A model generated the notes under the pieces. The model saw only the letters and a program-made list of their open reading frames with translations, made no database searches and had not been told where the DNA came from. A DNA stretch of 64,000 bases, from NCBI GenBank assembly GCA_014281115.1, contig JACONQ010000009.1:372001-436000 (forward strand). Reading direction: 5' to 3'. Shown here piece by piece: positions 1-12,687 of this stretch. Made by a program: the position numbers and the translations under genes. Each line of letters starts with the position of its first letter. The stretch's first letter is position 1. The stretch is from Laburnicola sp. R22_1. Taxonomy: Eukaryota; Ascomycota; Dothideomycetes; Pleosporales; Didymosphaeriaceae.

Positions 1-1175
1 ATAATATTAAAGCTAGCAATATATAATTATTTCTATATTAGCGCCTAAATAAGTTCTAGAAAGCTAGCTAAATTCTATAGGGCTAGTAGATCTACTAAAT
101 ACAATTTATTATTTATATTCTATAAGTTCTCCTTTTATATTAGTAATTAAGTAGGGTAGAAGAGAGCTAACCTAGGTTATTCTAGCTAGGGTAGTTTTAA
201 TTAAATAGTTAATTCCTATAATAGCTGTCTAATCTATAAATTAGCTTCTTTAGTAGGATTATAGTCTCTAGGTCTAGGGCTAGAGGTAATACCTAGATTC
301 TACTACATAATTCCTAGGGGCTAGTCTTACTAGTAGCTTTCTTAGATAGTAGGAATAGGGTAACTAATAGGCAATTTATTATCTAATAGTTCTTTATCTA
401 AAAAAGGTAGCTCTTTAGCCTCTAAGCTACTATCTTTGTTAAAGTTATTCTTATAGCTTAGTTTCTAGTAAGCCTTTAAGTATATTCTAATAACTAAGAT
501 AGTAGAGTTAGGAAGCTAGATAGAAATTTTCTTAGAGACACTCTAGTTAGCTTTTAATAAGTATGTCTTTGAGTAAGTATAATTCTACTTTTTAAGTAGG
601 CTGTCCTATTAAGTAGTATTATTCTAGAAGGAAGGGTTAGGTAGGGGGAAAGTCTATAGTAGAACAAGATTGCTAGTAAAGGTTAGATTCTTGTTATCTT
701 TCTAACAAAGGCGGCGGTCTTAAGTGTTAACTAGGCAATTAGCTTACTTAGAAATGTTCTACTAACAATAAGATTATAGTTCTTTATATTATAGAAACTA
801 AACTATATAGTAAAGCTAGGCTATAAAATAGGTGTCTACTTTTACACTTCTCTTTTCTATAAAGTTCTTAAAAAGGATTAGTATCTTTAGACGAAGGAGT
901 TTAGCTTTAAGCTATTTTTATACTACCTTTATATGCCTTAAAGTAATAAGGTTATAAGCACTAGCACTAGTGTCTATTAAGGCTTACAACCTAAGAGCTA
1001 ATCCTTAGAATATAATTTATACTAGCATAACTAGCTAAAGGCCTTTAAATAGCTTAGAAACTCTTACTATCTTGCTATCTATAAGTAGCAATTTTAGTTT
1101 AGTATCTACGTTTTATAATTAAAATTATAGCTTATCTAAATTAATTAGTTTAGAAGTCCTTATATAAGCTACTAG
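1..1175. other. Degenerate AT-rich sequence, no gene seen
   Basis: This is the flank into which the hAT element at 1184 inserted; it appears to continue after 6911. No intact ORF, terminal repeat or recognisable protein motif was found. It is probably an older, heavily mutated transposon, but I cannot name it. Confidence 0.5.
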
Positions 1176-1195
1176 GTTAGAGTTAGGCTGGAAAA

Positions 1196-1345
1196 TAGGT
1201 ATAGGTTAGATTGGAGTTGGGTTTTCTTACGGAAGACCCTAACCTTAACCTAACCTCTACCTATTGATTTTGCGCTAGTAATAGGTATAGGTTAGGTTAG
1301 GGTTGTATGGGCTATAGGTTAGGTTAGGGTCGCACAGACTAGGCT
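1196..1345. repeat. Subterminal repeat array, left end of hAT
   Basis: Several copies of a unit based on GGTATAGGTTAGGTTAGGGT, spaced by CGCACAGAC or TTACGGAAGACC words, in both orientations. The same units recur inverted at 6710-6890 and in the hAT derivative at 14085-18595. They look like degenerate telomere repeats but sit inside transposon ends. Confidence 0.7.
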
Positions 1346-4300
1346 ATATTAGATCTAACTAATTATATTTTTTATTAGCTATATGCAATTTTTATAGTAA
1401 ACTACTATAAAAATGCCCTTATTATTATAGTAGGAATTATTACATTTACTTATTATAGTAAAAGTATAGCTTTAGTATTAAATATATATATTAAACCTAA
1501 CTAAGAGCCTTACTATTTACCTAGTATCTATATACTTCTTATAGTACCTATCTGCTAGCTATATATTCTTAGCCTATATAGTAACCTATTTTGCATAAAT
1601 AGCATTAATATTAGTATTTAGAGGTATTAGTATTATTTTATATTAGGAGTAGAGTAGTATAAAGAAATACCTTTAAATATTCTAACTAGAAAAGTCTCTA
1701 TTCTCTCTTAGAGAGCAGCTAGCATAGTAGACTAGAAGCGCAGATCTTTCTTATTATTATCTCGCGCTATTTTTTTAATAAGGTAGCAGAATAGCACTTT
1801 CCTAACAAGGGGCTTAATGCTCTTTTAGTACTTTTTAATTTTCTTAAGTGTAATAGCTATATATTATTAGAATATATATATAATAAATAGCTATAATAAT
1901 AATATACTACCTAACTTCTAGTAGTACTTCTACTTTAGCGTAATAGACAGTAATTTGCAAGGCGTCTTTTACGCAGCCTTAGTAGCTAGCGGCTTTTTTT
2001 TTTTACTTAAGATTTACTAGTAGCTAGTTTAGAGTATCTAGCTAGCCTAGTGTATACTATTATTTTAGAAATTAAGGTTGCATAGTAGTTAAGGCTATAG
2101 AGTATTAAAAAAGTAGCTAGAAAGATAGTAAGGTAGAATAGCTAAGTAGGTAGCAAGGTAAGTAAAGAAAACACGCTAGTGTTATTAGCGCCTCGCTTAT
2201 ACGTATAAGCCCCTATAGCTACTTTTTATAATGATAATAATAATATTTTTATTATTTCTATAATATTAACTATAGTTATTATATACTATTATCACACTCT
2301 ATACTATAGCGTCTATTAAGAAAGAGTCTCTTAATATCCTAAAGGGCCTTCTAAGCAGCAGTCTATAGATACTAGCAAATTTTAAGCATAATAAGTAGGA
2401 GGGTCTTACTAAAGTATCTAGTAATTATAGTCTTTTATTACACTATATACTAATATAGATAGCGCTTTATATCTAGAGATAAAGAGATTAGCACTATTCT
2501 TTTATATTACGGACAAAGTATCTCTTAAAAAGGTTATTCTACTAACTATAAACTGCTATTTAAAGATGCACTTAGTAGTAGCGCCTATACTATTATATAA
2601 AGGTCTTATAATGCACTTTATAGTAAAGAAGAAAAGGCACTAAACTTTACTAGATTAGCTAATTAAGTTATATAATATTAGCTTAACAAAAAGCTTTTAA
2701 TAATAAAGACTATTAACTACTCTCTAAAGCGCAAAAGTATTAACAGCTTATATAGAAAGAAGAAGAGCGTGCATAGTCCTACTTTAAGAATTAAAAGAGT
2801 AGTATATTATTACATCTTATTATTATATATTAGTTAATTAATAAGAAGTAGGCAATTAGTTAGAGGCAAAACTAATAGCTATATATAAAAAGTAGAATAA
2901 AATTAAGAATAAAGTTAATCTAAGGGCCTACTAAGCAGCCCTAGCTAAGCGTGAGATTGCCGCCAGTAAGGGAAAAGGCCCTCCTATACTATAGAGTCGC
3001 ATAGGTAAATAAATCTTTAGTTATAGTAGTATATATAAAAAGCTCTTACACAATATATATAAGGCAGGCCTAAAAAAGCTTAAGGCTAATAGCTTTAAAA
3101 GTAAGACTAATAAAAAAGAGTAGAAGGACTATTGCAATAGCATAGGCAATATAGGTCTAACTACTAAGGAGCTAGTAATAGTTATTAATAAGAAATAGTT
3201 ATAAGTTTATTATACTTATTTATTATATAACTTTGCTAATAATTATTAGTTACTATAAGTCTAGTCCTCCTACTAACCTTATTAACTATAGTAAGGATAG
3301 TATACTTAATAGTAATAAGGTATATATTAAGAGAAATAATAATAAAAAGTGTAAAGAGGAAATTAAGAATAATAGGAAAGAGCTTAAGGCGTATTTCTAG
3401 GAGCTGCCAAATAGATACAACTCTAATATTATAGATAAGAATATAGACTTTAAGGGTTTTTTAGACTTTAGGAGCTTAGGTACTAAGGAGAGTTTAGATA
3501 ATAAGGGGGGCTTAGGTGCTAAGAGGGTTTTAGATAATAAGAAGGTTTTAGATAATAATTAGCGTATAGAATAAGATAAGCTAGAGTTGTAGTTTTACTA
3601 TAGTTAATTATTATAGCTAATAATTAGATACTAGTTACTTAGGATACTACCTATAGTAGTATAGTAATAAGCTAATTACTATCTAAAGCTAACTTTGCAA
3701 TAAAGGGCTATATACTAGTCTAGATCTAAAACTAACTTATTATTAGCACACTATGCGCTGCACGCTATTTCTAGCTAACCTTAATATTAGTTAAATACTA
3801 CTATAGTTAATATTATAGAATTTAGTTTATCCTATTTTCTTCTTAAACTACTATTTTCTTAAATAACTATTTAACTAGTTATTACATCTTTTTATTACAC
3901 TAATATCCTTAAGTGCTATATTAAGTGCTACACCTATTCTAGAAATTAATATATAGCCCTATATTAATAAACTAGGTACTCTACTACTAGATGCTCTCCT
4001 TAGATATAAAATTCTAGCCTTATAGGCTAATAGGTTAAGAAGTAGGATAACTTATCTTATCTAATATCCCCTTTTAAACTTTTAAGAATTAAAGATAGAA
4101 AAAAGGACATTTGATATATAGGATGTGTAGTAGTTTAATACTTAATAGGCTAAAGATAAATAAACCTATAATCTATACTAGAACTTTTACCTTTATATAG
4201 ATATTATCTAGACTATATTCTAAAAGGGCGTAGAGTACCCCTCTAGTTGTCTATATATATTCTATTTTAACTATAGCTATACACTATAACACCTAAGCGT

Positions 4301-6709
4301 TAACTTTACTAGTATCTAGCTAATTAGTACTAAGCGCCTTATTAACTATATAAGATTCTAAGTATATACACAGTAGAATAAGCCTATTTATAAAAGGACA
4401 TTTACTCCTTAGTATAAAAAAAGCAGATAGCTATTTTATATTCTATATACTCTCTATAGATGTTTAAAACTAAACTTATATAGGTAGTAATTAATAATAA
4501 CTAGTTCTTTTAAATAGTAGAGCAACTATTATTTTAACGCTTTCTCTATTTCCTTAGGCCTAACGCTGCAATAACTAGCTAATATAGATTCTGCTAGATA
4601 TTCCTAAATAAATTTAACGCTGCTAAGGTAACTAAACTCTCTATCTTGCCTAACGCGTAGTCTATAGCTAATTACCTTAGCTTCCTAGCTATTAATAGTT
4701 ACTATATTAATAATACTTAGTAGCTTAAGGAGAAGCTGCTTAACTTTGTACTAATACGTGGCAGCTATACTAGAGTATTAATAGTATTAGAGGTACTATA
4801 GATTTTTAAGGATATAGAAACTACGTAAAAGCTCCTAGTAATTATATATAATAATGCTAGTAATAATAGCACTCTAGCTTAGAGCGTCTAGTACAAACTA
4901 TTAAAAGAGAATATTACCTAGAACTAAAAAGAGAATATAATTCTATGTCTTGCTTATATTATTAACCTTATAGTTTAAGATATTATCTATTACCTTGAGT
5001 TATTAGCGCCTATTAATCTTAACTCTAGAGAGACGCTATAGCAGCAATATGTCAACAAAATCTAGGCGTAGATATCTATCCTAAATTTCCTTTATAAGGT
5101 ATATTAGCTATTATTATAAAAAGTCATTATAAAAAGTTATTATAGAAAGTTATTATAAACTAACTAGCGCGCAGCTTTATACTATTTGAATTGCAATTAA
5201 CTAGTTACTATAGCAATTTAAGCGGTTTCTTGCAACGTATAGTAATATACTGCTAAAAAAGCAATTGTCTATAATCTAAAATATCTAAATATGATAGAAC
5301 TCTATATATAATATATATAAGCGCGCACTAACGCTTTAGGCAAATATTAATATATAGCTAAAGAAGGAAATCATAATAAAGATAACTAGGAGATTAAACG
5401 CTTCTACTTATAGCGACACTATAGAGGTAGACTTTAAAGACTTTAAGAAACTTTAACTATTAGCCCTAGAATAGTTGCATCTTAAGTTAATTACCTCTAT
5501 CCTCTAAAAGTTTAAGGAGGCTACAAACGTCCTAAGTAAGAACTAGAAACCCTAGGTCCTATATATTTAGCTTATTTATAACTAGATTTTTAATTTTCTA
5601 GATAAGATAAATAATAAGCTTATTAAAGAGTTAAATAATATTAGATAGCTAGAAGCTATATAGGCTATAACTAAGATAGGACAAGAGAAGTTACGCAAGT
5701 ATTACTTAAGAATAAGTAGGAAGAAGAATTTCTTATTTAACTATATAATAATATTAAATTCTTTGCAAAAGCTTATAGCGTATAAGGTATTATAATTATA
5801 GCTATTTATTATAGTTATATGCTAATAGTTGTATAGGATAAGATATAGGAGACCTAGAATAAGTATATATACTACTAATAGTTTCTAAAGTACCTTAATT
5901 ACTATAACAGTCTAATAGCTAGGAACCCTACTCTAGTCTTAAATACTAACCTAAGATAGTTGCAAGGCAGTGAATAGTTTTAAAAGCCTCCTTTGCTACC
6001 TAGTTTATAGTCTAGTAGCCTCTCTACCTCTAGCTAAAGTTTAGCTACGCTAGATATTAATTATAACTTAGGCCTAACTTAGATAGAAGGAGAAATATAC
6101 TTAAGTACTCCTATAATTAAAAAGGGTAATAGGTTTAATATGCTAGCGTAGTAGAAAGTTTATTAAATATCTTACCCCTAACTTACGCACGTTATAAAGG
6201 ATATCCTAGTAGTATAGATTTTATAGATAGGTATTAAGCACGTCTTTAACACTAGTAGAAATATAATTAGGAATTAAAGGCACAATCTTGCTACTTAAAT
6301 AATTTAAAAGGTTATAATAGTTAAGTTTATAATAGCTAATAAGCAATTTATAAAGTTATTAAATTCTAATATAGAGAAGAATAATTTAGAAGACATAGTG
6401 TGATTAAATAAGAAGAATAATTTGTATAAGCTACTAGCTAATAAGGAGACTATTAAAACTATATAAGATTCTAAGGTTTTAGATAGTAAGCTACTAACTT
6501 CTTTCTACTAGAGGCAGCTACTATAAAAGTGGTTAAGGCCTTAGCGCTACTATAGTGTTGGCAATAATAAGATATAATAAATATATATATTAATAGCACA
6601 ATAGCGTTATTTTTACTTTTATTTAGATTTCTTTTATATATCTTTAAAAAGTAACTAAAGTTACTAATCTTATTACTATTAATTTTATATAATATAAGTT
6701 ACGCAACTC

Positions 6710-6890
6710 TAATAGGTACCCTAATCTAACCTACACCTAGAAGTCTATACAATCTAACCTAACCTATACCTAGGGTCTGTGCGACCTAACTTAACCTATA
6801 CCTAGAGTCTATGCGATCCTAATCTAACCTATATCTAGGGTCTATGCGACCCTAACCTAATACTATACCTAAGCTAGATACCCCGAACCT
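6710..6890. repeat. Subterminal repeat array, right end of hAT
   Basis: At least four copies of a roughly 30 bp unit, CCTAACCTATACCTAGGGTC followed by TGTGCGAC, in the opposite orientation to the array at the left end. The array stops next to the terminal inverted repeat ending at 6903. Differences between units are mostly C/T transitions. Confidence 0.75.
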
Positions 6891-7116
6891 ATTTACTAGC
6901 CTAGTTAGAGTAGTATAGTAGCTTATATTTAAAGTCTTATTATCTAATAAATTACCTGCCTCTAAATTAAAGTAGTAGGCAATACTAAGTTTATTTAAAT
7001 TAAGATTATCTACTATCTATATATTTGCTTATGTAGCTATCTTTTAGAAATAGTTATAGTAGTTTAAGTGCTTATTTCCTATTTTACTATACTAAAAATA
7101 AGTGTTATACTTAATA

Positions 7117-8250
7117 TAGTTTATTTATTTTTTGCGACTAAGGGGTTTCTAATAAAAATATTATAATAATAGCAGTTATCCCTTCTACTATTATTAACAC
7201 AGAAAAGCGTTTTAAGGTAGTATTAATAAAAAGGGGTTAGCGCGTTATAAGCGAGCTAAGCAAGCTTAGCAGGCTTAGCGCGCCTACTCTAACTAAAAAA
7301 AAATCTATATACAAAACTATATATAAGGCTATATTGCTATACTATAGTTTAGAGTAGAGAAGGTATAAGATAGCGCTAGCGCTATAATACTATAATTATT
7401 GTCTCCTCTACTATTATCCCTAAAGATTGCTAGCAATAGCTATTATAATAGTAGGTTTATACTATTATAAGATATATACTAGGTAGGATCCTATACACTA
7501 TAGGTACACTAACGGTCTATCTTTATATTAAAGTTAATCTTAATAAGATATTATCTATTACTATTACTCTATTTCTCACTATTCTTCTAAGCCCTAATGC
7601 TAAAATCGCAGTTAACGCTACCTAAAAGTACGCTCTAATTTGTCCACTTAAAGTTACTAGGCCCACACTAGAATACTACTCTATCTAGAAGATTATTAAT
7701 AGGTTAAAGTAGTTCTAGAGTACTAGTTAGGCTAATAATAGATTAGTAACTATAGGCGCTATAATAGATGCGCAGGACTCTAACTATAGTTTTTTATATT
7801 ACTATAGGTTAGAATAGTAGTAATAAAGGGTAAAGTTAAGGAGTAAAAAAGGTGTTTATTAATAAGTTACTAGAGAAGAAGAGTGTTATATAAATGCATT
7901 AGATCCTTATAATTATAGTATTAGATAGTAAGCTAGTAAGCGTGTTATATAAGTGTACTATATAGCAGCGCACAAATATAGCATAATTACTAATAATAGT
8001 AATAATAAAGTAAGAGTTAGTTTTTATACACGCTTTAAGTAACTTTTAATGGGCGTTAGAGCGCTTATAGATATTAGGCAAGTACGCAGTTTATAAACTA
8101 TTCTTATGAACTATTATTATGTTAGCGGAGACTTAGTAGACTGTATTTTTAGGCGCTAGACTAGAGCGGCCTTTCTATCCTAACCTACACAGACTCAAAT
8201 TAAAAAAAGGGGGTTAAAAAGGGTAATTAATACTAAATAAACAATGCGAC
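7117..8250. repeat. Poly-T-ended repeat, copy A
   Basis: This copy begins with a T-rich run then GCGACTAAGGGGTTTC and ends AATAAACAATGCGAC, like copy B at 19717-20873. An ATACTTAA word lies just outside both ends (about 7108 and 8253) and may be the target duplication. Read on the plus strand, the middle (about 7530-7800) resembles a protein with scattered TAG/TAA stops that is distantly similar to the less damaged segment near 8960-9470. I do not recognise that protein. The T-run with a long duplication would also fit a minus-orientation element with a poly(A) tail. Confidence 0.6.
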
Positions 8251-8265
8251 TAATACTTAAAATAC

Positions 8266-8670
8266 ACTACCTTTTTTACACTCTTTTTAATTACTAAGTA
8301 GGAGGCTTTGCTTTTTTGTTATATTATTTAAGATAAAAGCCTTTGTTATGCTACCCCTAGGTAGTTAATATAACGCCACACATACTTAATATACTATATT
8401 TTATTATAGTTATAAAGGGGTAAGAAGAAAATAGTAGGTCTAGAGTAGAGTGCTTATTTTTTAGTTACTATATAAAAAGGCTTTAGGCCAGCTATTTAAT
8501 TAACCACTATATTACGTAATTAATAATTTCTTTAATAATATTTTTTACTATAATAATGTGGCGTTATATTAAGTACCTAGGGGTAGCACGATAAAGACTT
8601 TTATCTTAAATAATATAATAAAAAAGCAGAGCCTCTACTTAGTAATTAAAAAGAGCGTAAAAAAGGTAGT
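8266..8670. mobile_element. MITE-like element with about 110 bp inverted repeats
   Basis: The left arm (ACTACCTTTTTTACACTC through the words AATTACTAAGTAGGAGGC and ATAACGCCACAC) is matched in inverse by the right arm from about 8555 to 8670. Between the arms lie about 180 bp with no coding signal. The same arm occurs alone at 10110-10233 and 35306-35430, and as a pair at 35036-35270. A short element with long arms and no gene is best called a MITE or foldback element; its family is unknown. Confidence 0.7.
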
Positions 8671-8682
8671 AATTATAAAAAA

Positions 8683-8724
8683 GCGCGTTTAAACTACTAA
8701 GCTTTCTTAGTAGTTTAAACGCGC
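8683..8724. repeat. Perfect 19 bp-arm palindrome
   Basis: The arm GCGCGTTTAAACTACTAAG (8683-8701) is followed by the loop CTTT and then its exact inverse (8706-8724). It lies just outside the MITE-like element ending at 8670. No mismatch is visible although surrounding repeats have many transitions. Confidence 0.85.
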
Positions 8725-8869
8725 ATAGCTTCTATATACAAAGTTAATTTATAAACAGGCTATAGTTAGAACTTTAAAAAAGAAATAAAACTTTAGCATA
8801 GTAACGCTACAAGCTATTCTTCTTTTACTATCCTAATTATTACAAATCTACTATCTAAATTATTATTAA

Positions 8870-9640
8870 TAATATAAGCTAATATAAATAGGTATGTTTC
8901 TTATAAGTAGTAGGATAAGAGTGACACGTACTAGATACACTATCGCTCTATTGCTATATTAAGGTTGTTCTTAACAAAGTTCCCACTATCTCTCTAAGCC
9001 CTACTATCTATCTAGGCATTAACGTTGTCTCTAAAAAAGTACTCGCCGTTGCTGAAAAGTACACGCTAAAGATTCGCGCTGCTGCCACTAATATAGCCAC
9101 GCCAGAGTTCTATTCTGTCTATGAGATACTTATCTAGCGTGATAGACGAGTATACTTAACTATTTATAACGCTATTTATGTGCACTAGTTAGGCTGGTAG
9201 CTAATCTAGTTTGCAAAAAATGACTAGTCTATATTCCCACTCTAGTAGACGCAATTACTCCTTATTAGTAACAGAATCCTCTAGTAGGGGACGTAAAAGG
9301 ACAATAAGATCTTTATTAACAAGCTCTAGTGTGGCGAGAGCATTGCATGGATTCGCAAGATCCTTCTAGCCATAATCGCTATTAAGTCGGCTTATCCAAG
9401 CGAGTACACCGCGTAGCGGCGCGAGCGCAGATAACTAATAATGGTGGTGGCAATAAGCCAGGTATGCTATATACAGCGTGTGTGAATCTTGTATAGATTA
9501 GAAGCTTATAGGGTGTAGAGTTATTAAGGTGTTTAAGATTAGTCTTTAATTAGAATTAGGTGCGGTACATAGTAGTACATATAACCTTCTATCTTAATCT
9601 ACTTTAACCTTAAACTAAAAAAAGGTTAAAAAAGGTATTT
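8870..9640 (+). repeat. Less-mutated repeat fragment with coding-like plus frame
   Basis: This stretch is richer in GC than its surroundings. In one plus-strand frame (about 8960-9470) it reads as a plausible protein with only scattered TAG/TAA stops, including AEKYTLKIRAAATNIATPEF and YNAIYVHQLGW. It shows weak similarity in order and spacing to the middle of repeat copies A and B. Its end (AAAAAAAGGTTAAAAAAGG near 9615) also resembles theirs. It is probably a diverged member of the same family, less exposed to RIP. The protein is not recognised. Confidence 0.45.
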
Positions 9641-10108
9641 GGTAAGTCGACCTATACTATCTATAAGATTATAAAACTTTTATATAATATTTATATTTAG
9701 TATTTATTATTAGGCTATCTTATATAGTTTAGTTAATATATAAGTAGTTTTAAAATTAATTCTAATCCTACTAATAATACTTCTATTACTTATACTATTC
9801 TATTTATTAGCTATACTAAGCTATTTTTATAAAAATATAGATATTAATAAATAAAAGTGTAATTACTTTAAATAGTGCTTAGTATCTAGTTATACTTTTA
9901 TATATTTTATTTTCTATTTTTTTACTATAGGCTAAGGCTATATTAACTATAATTTTAGTATAGTTAAGAGTAATTATAATTAAGCCTATAAGACTTATAT
10001 TTAAAGTTACGATTTTTACTTTTTATATATTAATAGTAATTAGCATATTTTTTTAAAGACTATTATATTTTATACTAAATAACTTTCTAATATTAGTAGT
10101 GCCTTTTT
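9640..10108. other. AT-rich sequence, nothing recognised
   Basis: Heavily AT-biased sequence with no intact ORF, terminal repeat or protein motif that I can identify. Confidence 0.5.
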
Positions 10109-10109
10109 T

Positions 10110-10233
10110 TTGCCATCACCTTTTTCGCGCTCTTTTTAATTACTAAGCAGAGGGCTCTGCTTCTTTTATCATATTATTTAAGATGAAAGCCTTTGTCGTG
10201 CTACCCCTAGGTAGTTAATCTAATGCCACACAC
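10110..10233. repeat. Half copy of the MITE-like arm
   Basis: Contains the words CGCGCTCTTTTTAATTACTAAG, GGCTCTGCTTC, AAGCCTTTGTCGTGCTACCCCT and AATGCCACAC in the same order as the left arm of 8266-8670. No opposing arm follows, so this is a truncated or solo arm. Confidence 0.6.
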
Positions 10234-11363
10234 ATTAGTAGTGCTTCTTTAACTACTATAGTAAGCCCTAATTTACTTTTAACTAGTTCTCCTATTATTA
10301 ATTTACTTACTTAACTTTATTTTTTTAAATATTTATTATAAATACTTAAGCTATCCGTACACTGTACGGATAAGAGTACCTAAGAGAGTTAAGGTTTTAA
10401 TATTATCGCATAATAGTATTATATAGAGATTACGTATTCTTTTCTAGAGTTAATCCGTAATATTACGTAATTCTAGACTAGCTGTTTAACTACCTACTAT
10501 GTTACGTAATTAATAATTTCTTTAATAATACTTTTACTGTAATAATAATAATAATAATTATAATAGTAACTAACTTAACTATTTTATTACTCTTCTATAG
10601 TAGATTTTTTCTTATAACTAGTAAGCTATATACTACCCCCTAGAATCTTACTACTACCTATCTTCTTTATACTCCCCCTACTACTACTTACTCTTACTCT
10701 TATTACGCTACTATTCTTACTTCTTATTATTCTTATACGCTTATAAAATCTTAACTACTACTAAAAGCTTCTTTTACTATAGCTGTATACACACGCTCTA
10801 GTAATATATAAAAAATACCCTTTTCTTTTCTAATAGTTACTTACTACTATATTTTAGTCTATTCTTTAGTCTTACTAATAATATAATAGTATATAGCCTA
10901 AATAAATTAGTAGTTATAACTTTTAGAATAGTGTAATTAATCTAGTCCTTTAGTAGGCCTGCCTTAACTATATTTTATAGTAGGTAGGCTAGATAGCTAA
11001 TATTACCTAACTATCTAACTATAGGTATTAGATAACTTAATCTTAGAACGCTAGAAAGCTAGCTCGCTATATATATTAAAGAGTTAAATTTAAAAGACTT
11101 AGTATTATATGTGTTAAAGGAGAAGAATTTTTAGATATTATAAATATTATAAGAGGCAGACTTATATAATATACGTATAGCGAACTATAGTTATAACTTT
11201 ACGTAGCTTTACTACGGCTCTCTAATAGTCTACTAGTTAAGAAATAATATATACCTTAGTTATGCTAAATAGTAGACTATCTATTAACTTCTATTAATAA
11301 TACTATTATACAGAACACTAATAATAAAATTATTATTATTTTATATATATTTTGTTACTACTA

Positions 11364-12687
11364 CAGTACTAAGCCAAAAGTTTGTTCCCCGCAGGGGTAA
11401 GCGAGGTCCGCCATCATTACCACCCCGTCGCGCAGAGCGCTCCGGCACTCCCAATATCGCTTCCAGAGAGTTGATAATTAATATAGAGATAATTATTTAA
11501 TCAATATTTTGTTTGATACCCACGGGCACGCTAGAGAGCAAGTAGGCGGCGCGGCATACTAAGTATAAGCTTGCGAATTAGCGAATTAGGGATCCTACGC
11601 CAGCAATCTTTCAACGCCGCGCAGAAGGTCTCAAAGTCCTCGTCGCCGTCGCTAAGGTCGCCCATATTAGGGTAACGCTTATGAAGTTCTCTCTTAAGGG
11701 ACCACTAGAGATGTTTGATAGGGTTAATATTAGGGGAATAACGCGGCCACTTAATTAGTTGTATGCCGTGTTCCACCAAAAAATTAAGCGACTATCGCGC
11801 TCTATAGATAGGCGCGTTGTTGTGCATATAGATATCTCCTACGTAATAATTATAGAGGAGTTCTTTACATAGAGCTTTAATATAACTCCATACGCTATAT
11901 CCTTTACAACAAGCTGCTAGGTCCCTAGGCATAATTACTAAGGGACTCCGCCAAACCCGCCCTCTCCAATCAAGCCAGATACTCGCCCACACCATTGCCG
12001 CGCAAGATCTTAATATAACTGTCTCCTTAATTATCTTATATCTCTATTTCTCGTGTGGGAGGCAAAAAACCTATATAGATGTGCCGCCGGAGCGTCTTTA
12101 AATAGAGCACTCATCTAAGAACTAGAAGGGCTATCCGCGCCAATCCCAATTGCGATATTCCTATTTAAATTAACGCCTCTCCTAGGCCACCGCGCAAGTG
12201 ATCTTAGGCTTCCGCGCTGCCTAAAAGTTGGTCAGGCTCTCTGCCTTCAATGCGCGATATGCAGTCGTTTAAAAGATGCGGCGGAGGGAGGCCTCGCAGA
12301 GGAGGGCTAGGTATTCAATCCTTAGGTTTTTTCGTGCCTCTTAATAGAGTACACGCTTGTCATGTATATTAAGCGCCTAGGGACACCCTAATTAAGACCG
12401 CAATTAATTGTAGTGTTATTCTCTATATCTCTAAAGTGTTTTATTAATGCAGCGACGCGTATAGTTAAACTCCTTAGCCAACTCCCGCAATAACGCGCCC
12501 GCCTCACACTTCGCGATAATTAAATCCCGTTGCTGGACAGATAATTCGGCATTGCGGCGACGATTTCCTAAAATTTCTACACCAAAAGAGCTCATATTGG
12601 TGGAGTAATATAGTGTTGAAAATAGGGTGTTAGTGTTAGTGTACGCGCGTTAGCGTGTTAGGGGAACAGACTTTTGGCTTGGCACTG
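11364..12687 (-). mobile_element. Tc1/mariner transposon, RIP-inactivated
   Basis: Terminal inverted repeats of 27 bp (11364-11390 and 12661-12687; CAGTACTAAGCCAAAAG against CAGTGCCAAGCCAAAAG) differ by three transitions. The element is flanked by TA on both sides (11362-11363 and 12688-12689), the standard Tc1/mariner target. The 1,324 bp length is typical for a single-gene element. It sits inside the 1 kb repeat copy 1, whose sequence resumes on the other side, so it is the younger of the two. Confidence 0.92.
11498..12595 (-). pseudogene. Tc1-like DDE transposase remnant
   Basis: Translated on the minus strand from the ATG at 12595, this gives a helix-turn-helix-type N-terminus (ELAKEFNYTRRCINKT), then the DDE region: LDECSI for the first Asp, YMHNNAPIYRA for the second, and YSPNINPIKHLW for the Glu block. 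The usual family motifs are DNAPIH and NPIEHLW. So the second catalytic Asp has become Asn and the Glu has become Lys, both G-to-A changes in the coding strand, besides many stops. The longest surviving ORF is 11792-11995. The product cannot be active. Confidence 0.88.

Larger units (their letters stand above)
1184..6903 (+). mobile_element. RIP-degraded hAT DNA transposon, 5.7 kb
   Basis: Ends are TAGGCTGGAAAATAGGT on the left and the inverse of TAGGCTAGTAAATAGGT on the right. They are flanked by a perfect 8 bp duplication GTTAGAGT (1176-1183 and 6904-6911), and 8 bp is the hAT TSD length. Both ends carry subterminal arrays of a repeat built on GGTATAGGTTAGGTTAGGGTCGCACAGAC-like units (about 1196-1345 and, inverted, 6710-6890), the kind of place where hAT transposases often bind. 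Read through stops on the plus strand, the interior gives a hAT-like segment YNNASNNST near 4845-4875 and a C-terminal dimerisation-like segment VFNTSRNIIRNQRHNLA near 6241-6300. All frames are broken by stops. The 1.4-3.6 kb part is less clear and may contain a further insertion. Confidence 0.8.

Noticed and set aside
1196..1345. TTAGGG-like repeats suggesting a telomere
   Set aside because: Units are degenerate, occur in both orientations and lie symmetrically inside bounded hAT elements.
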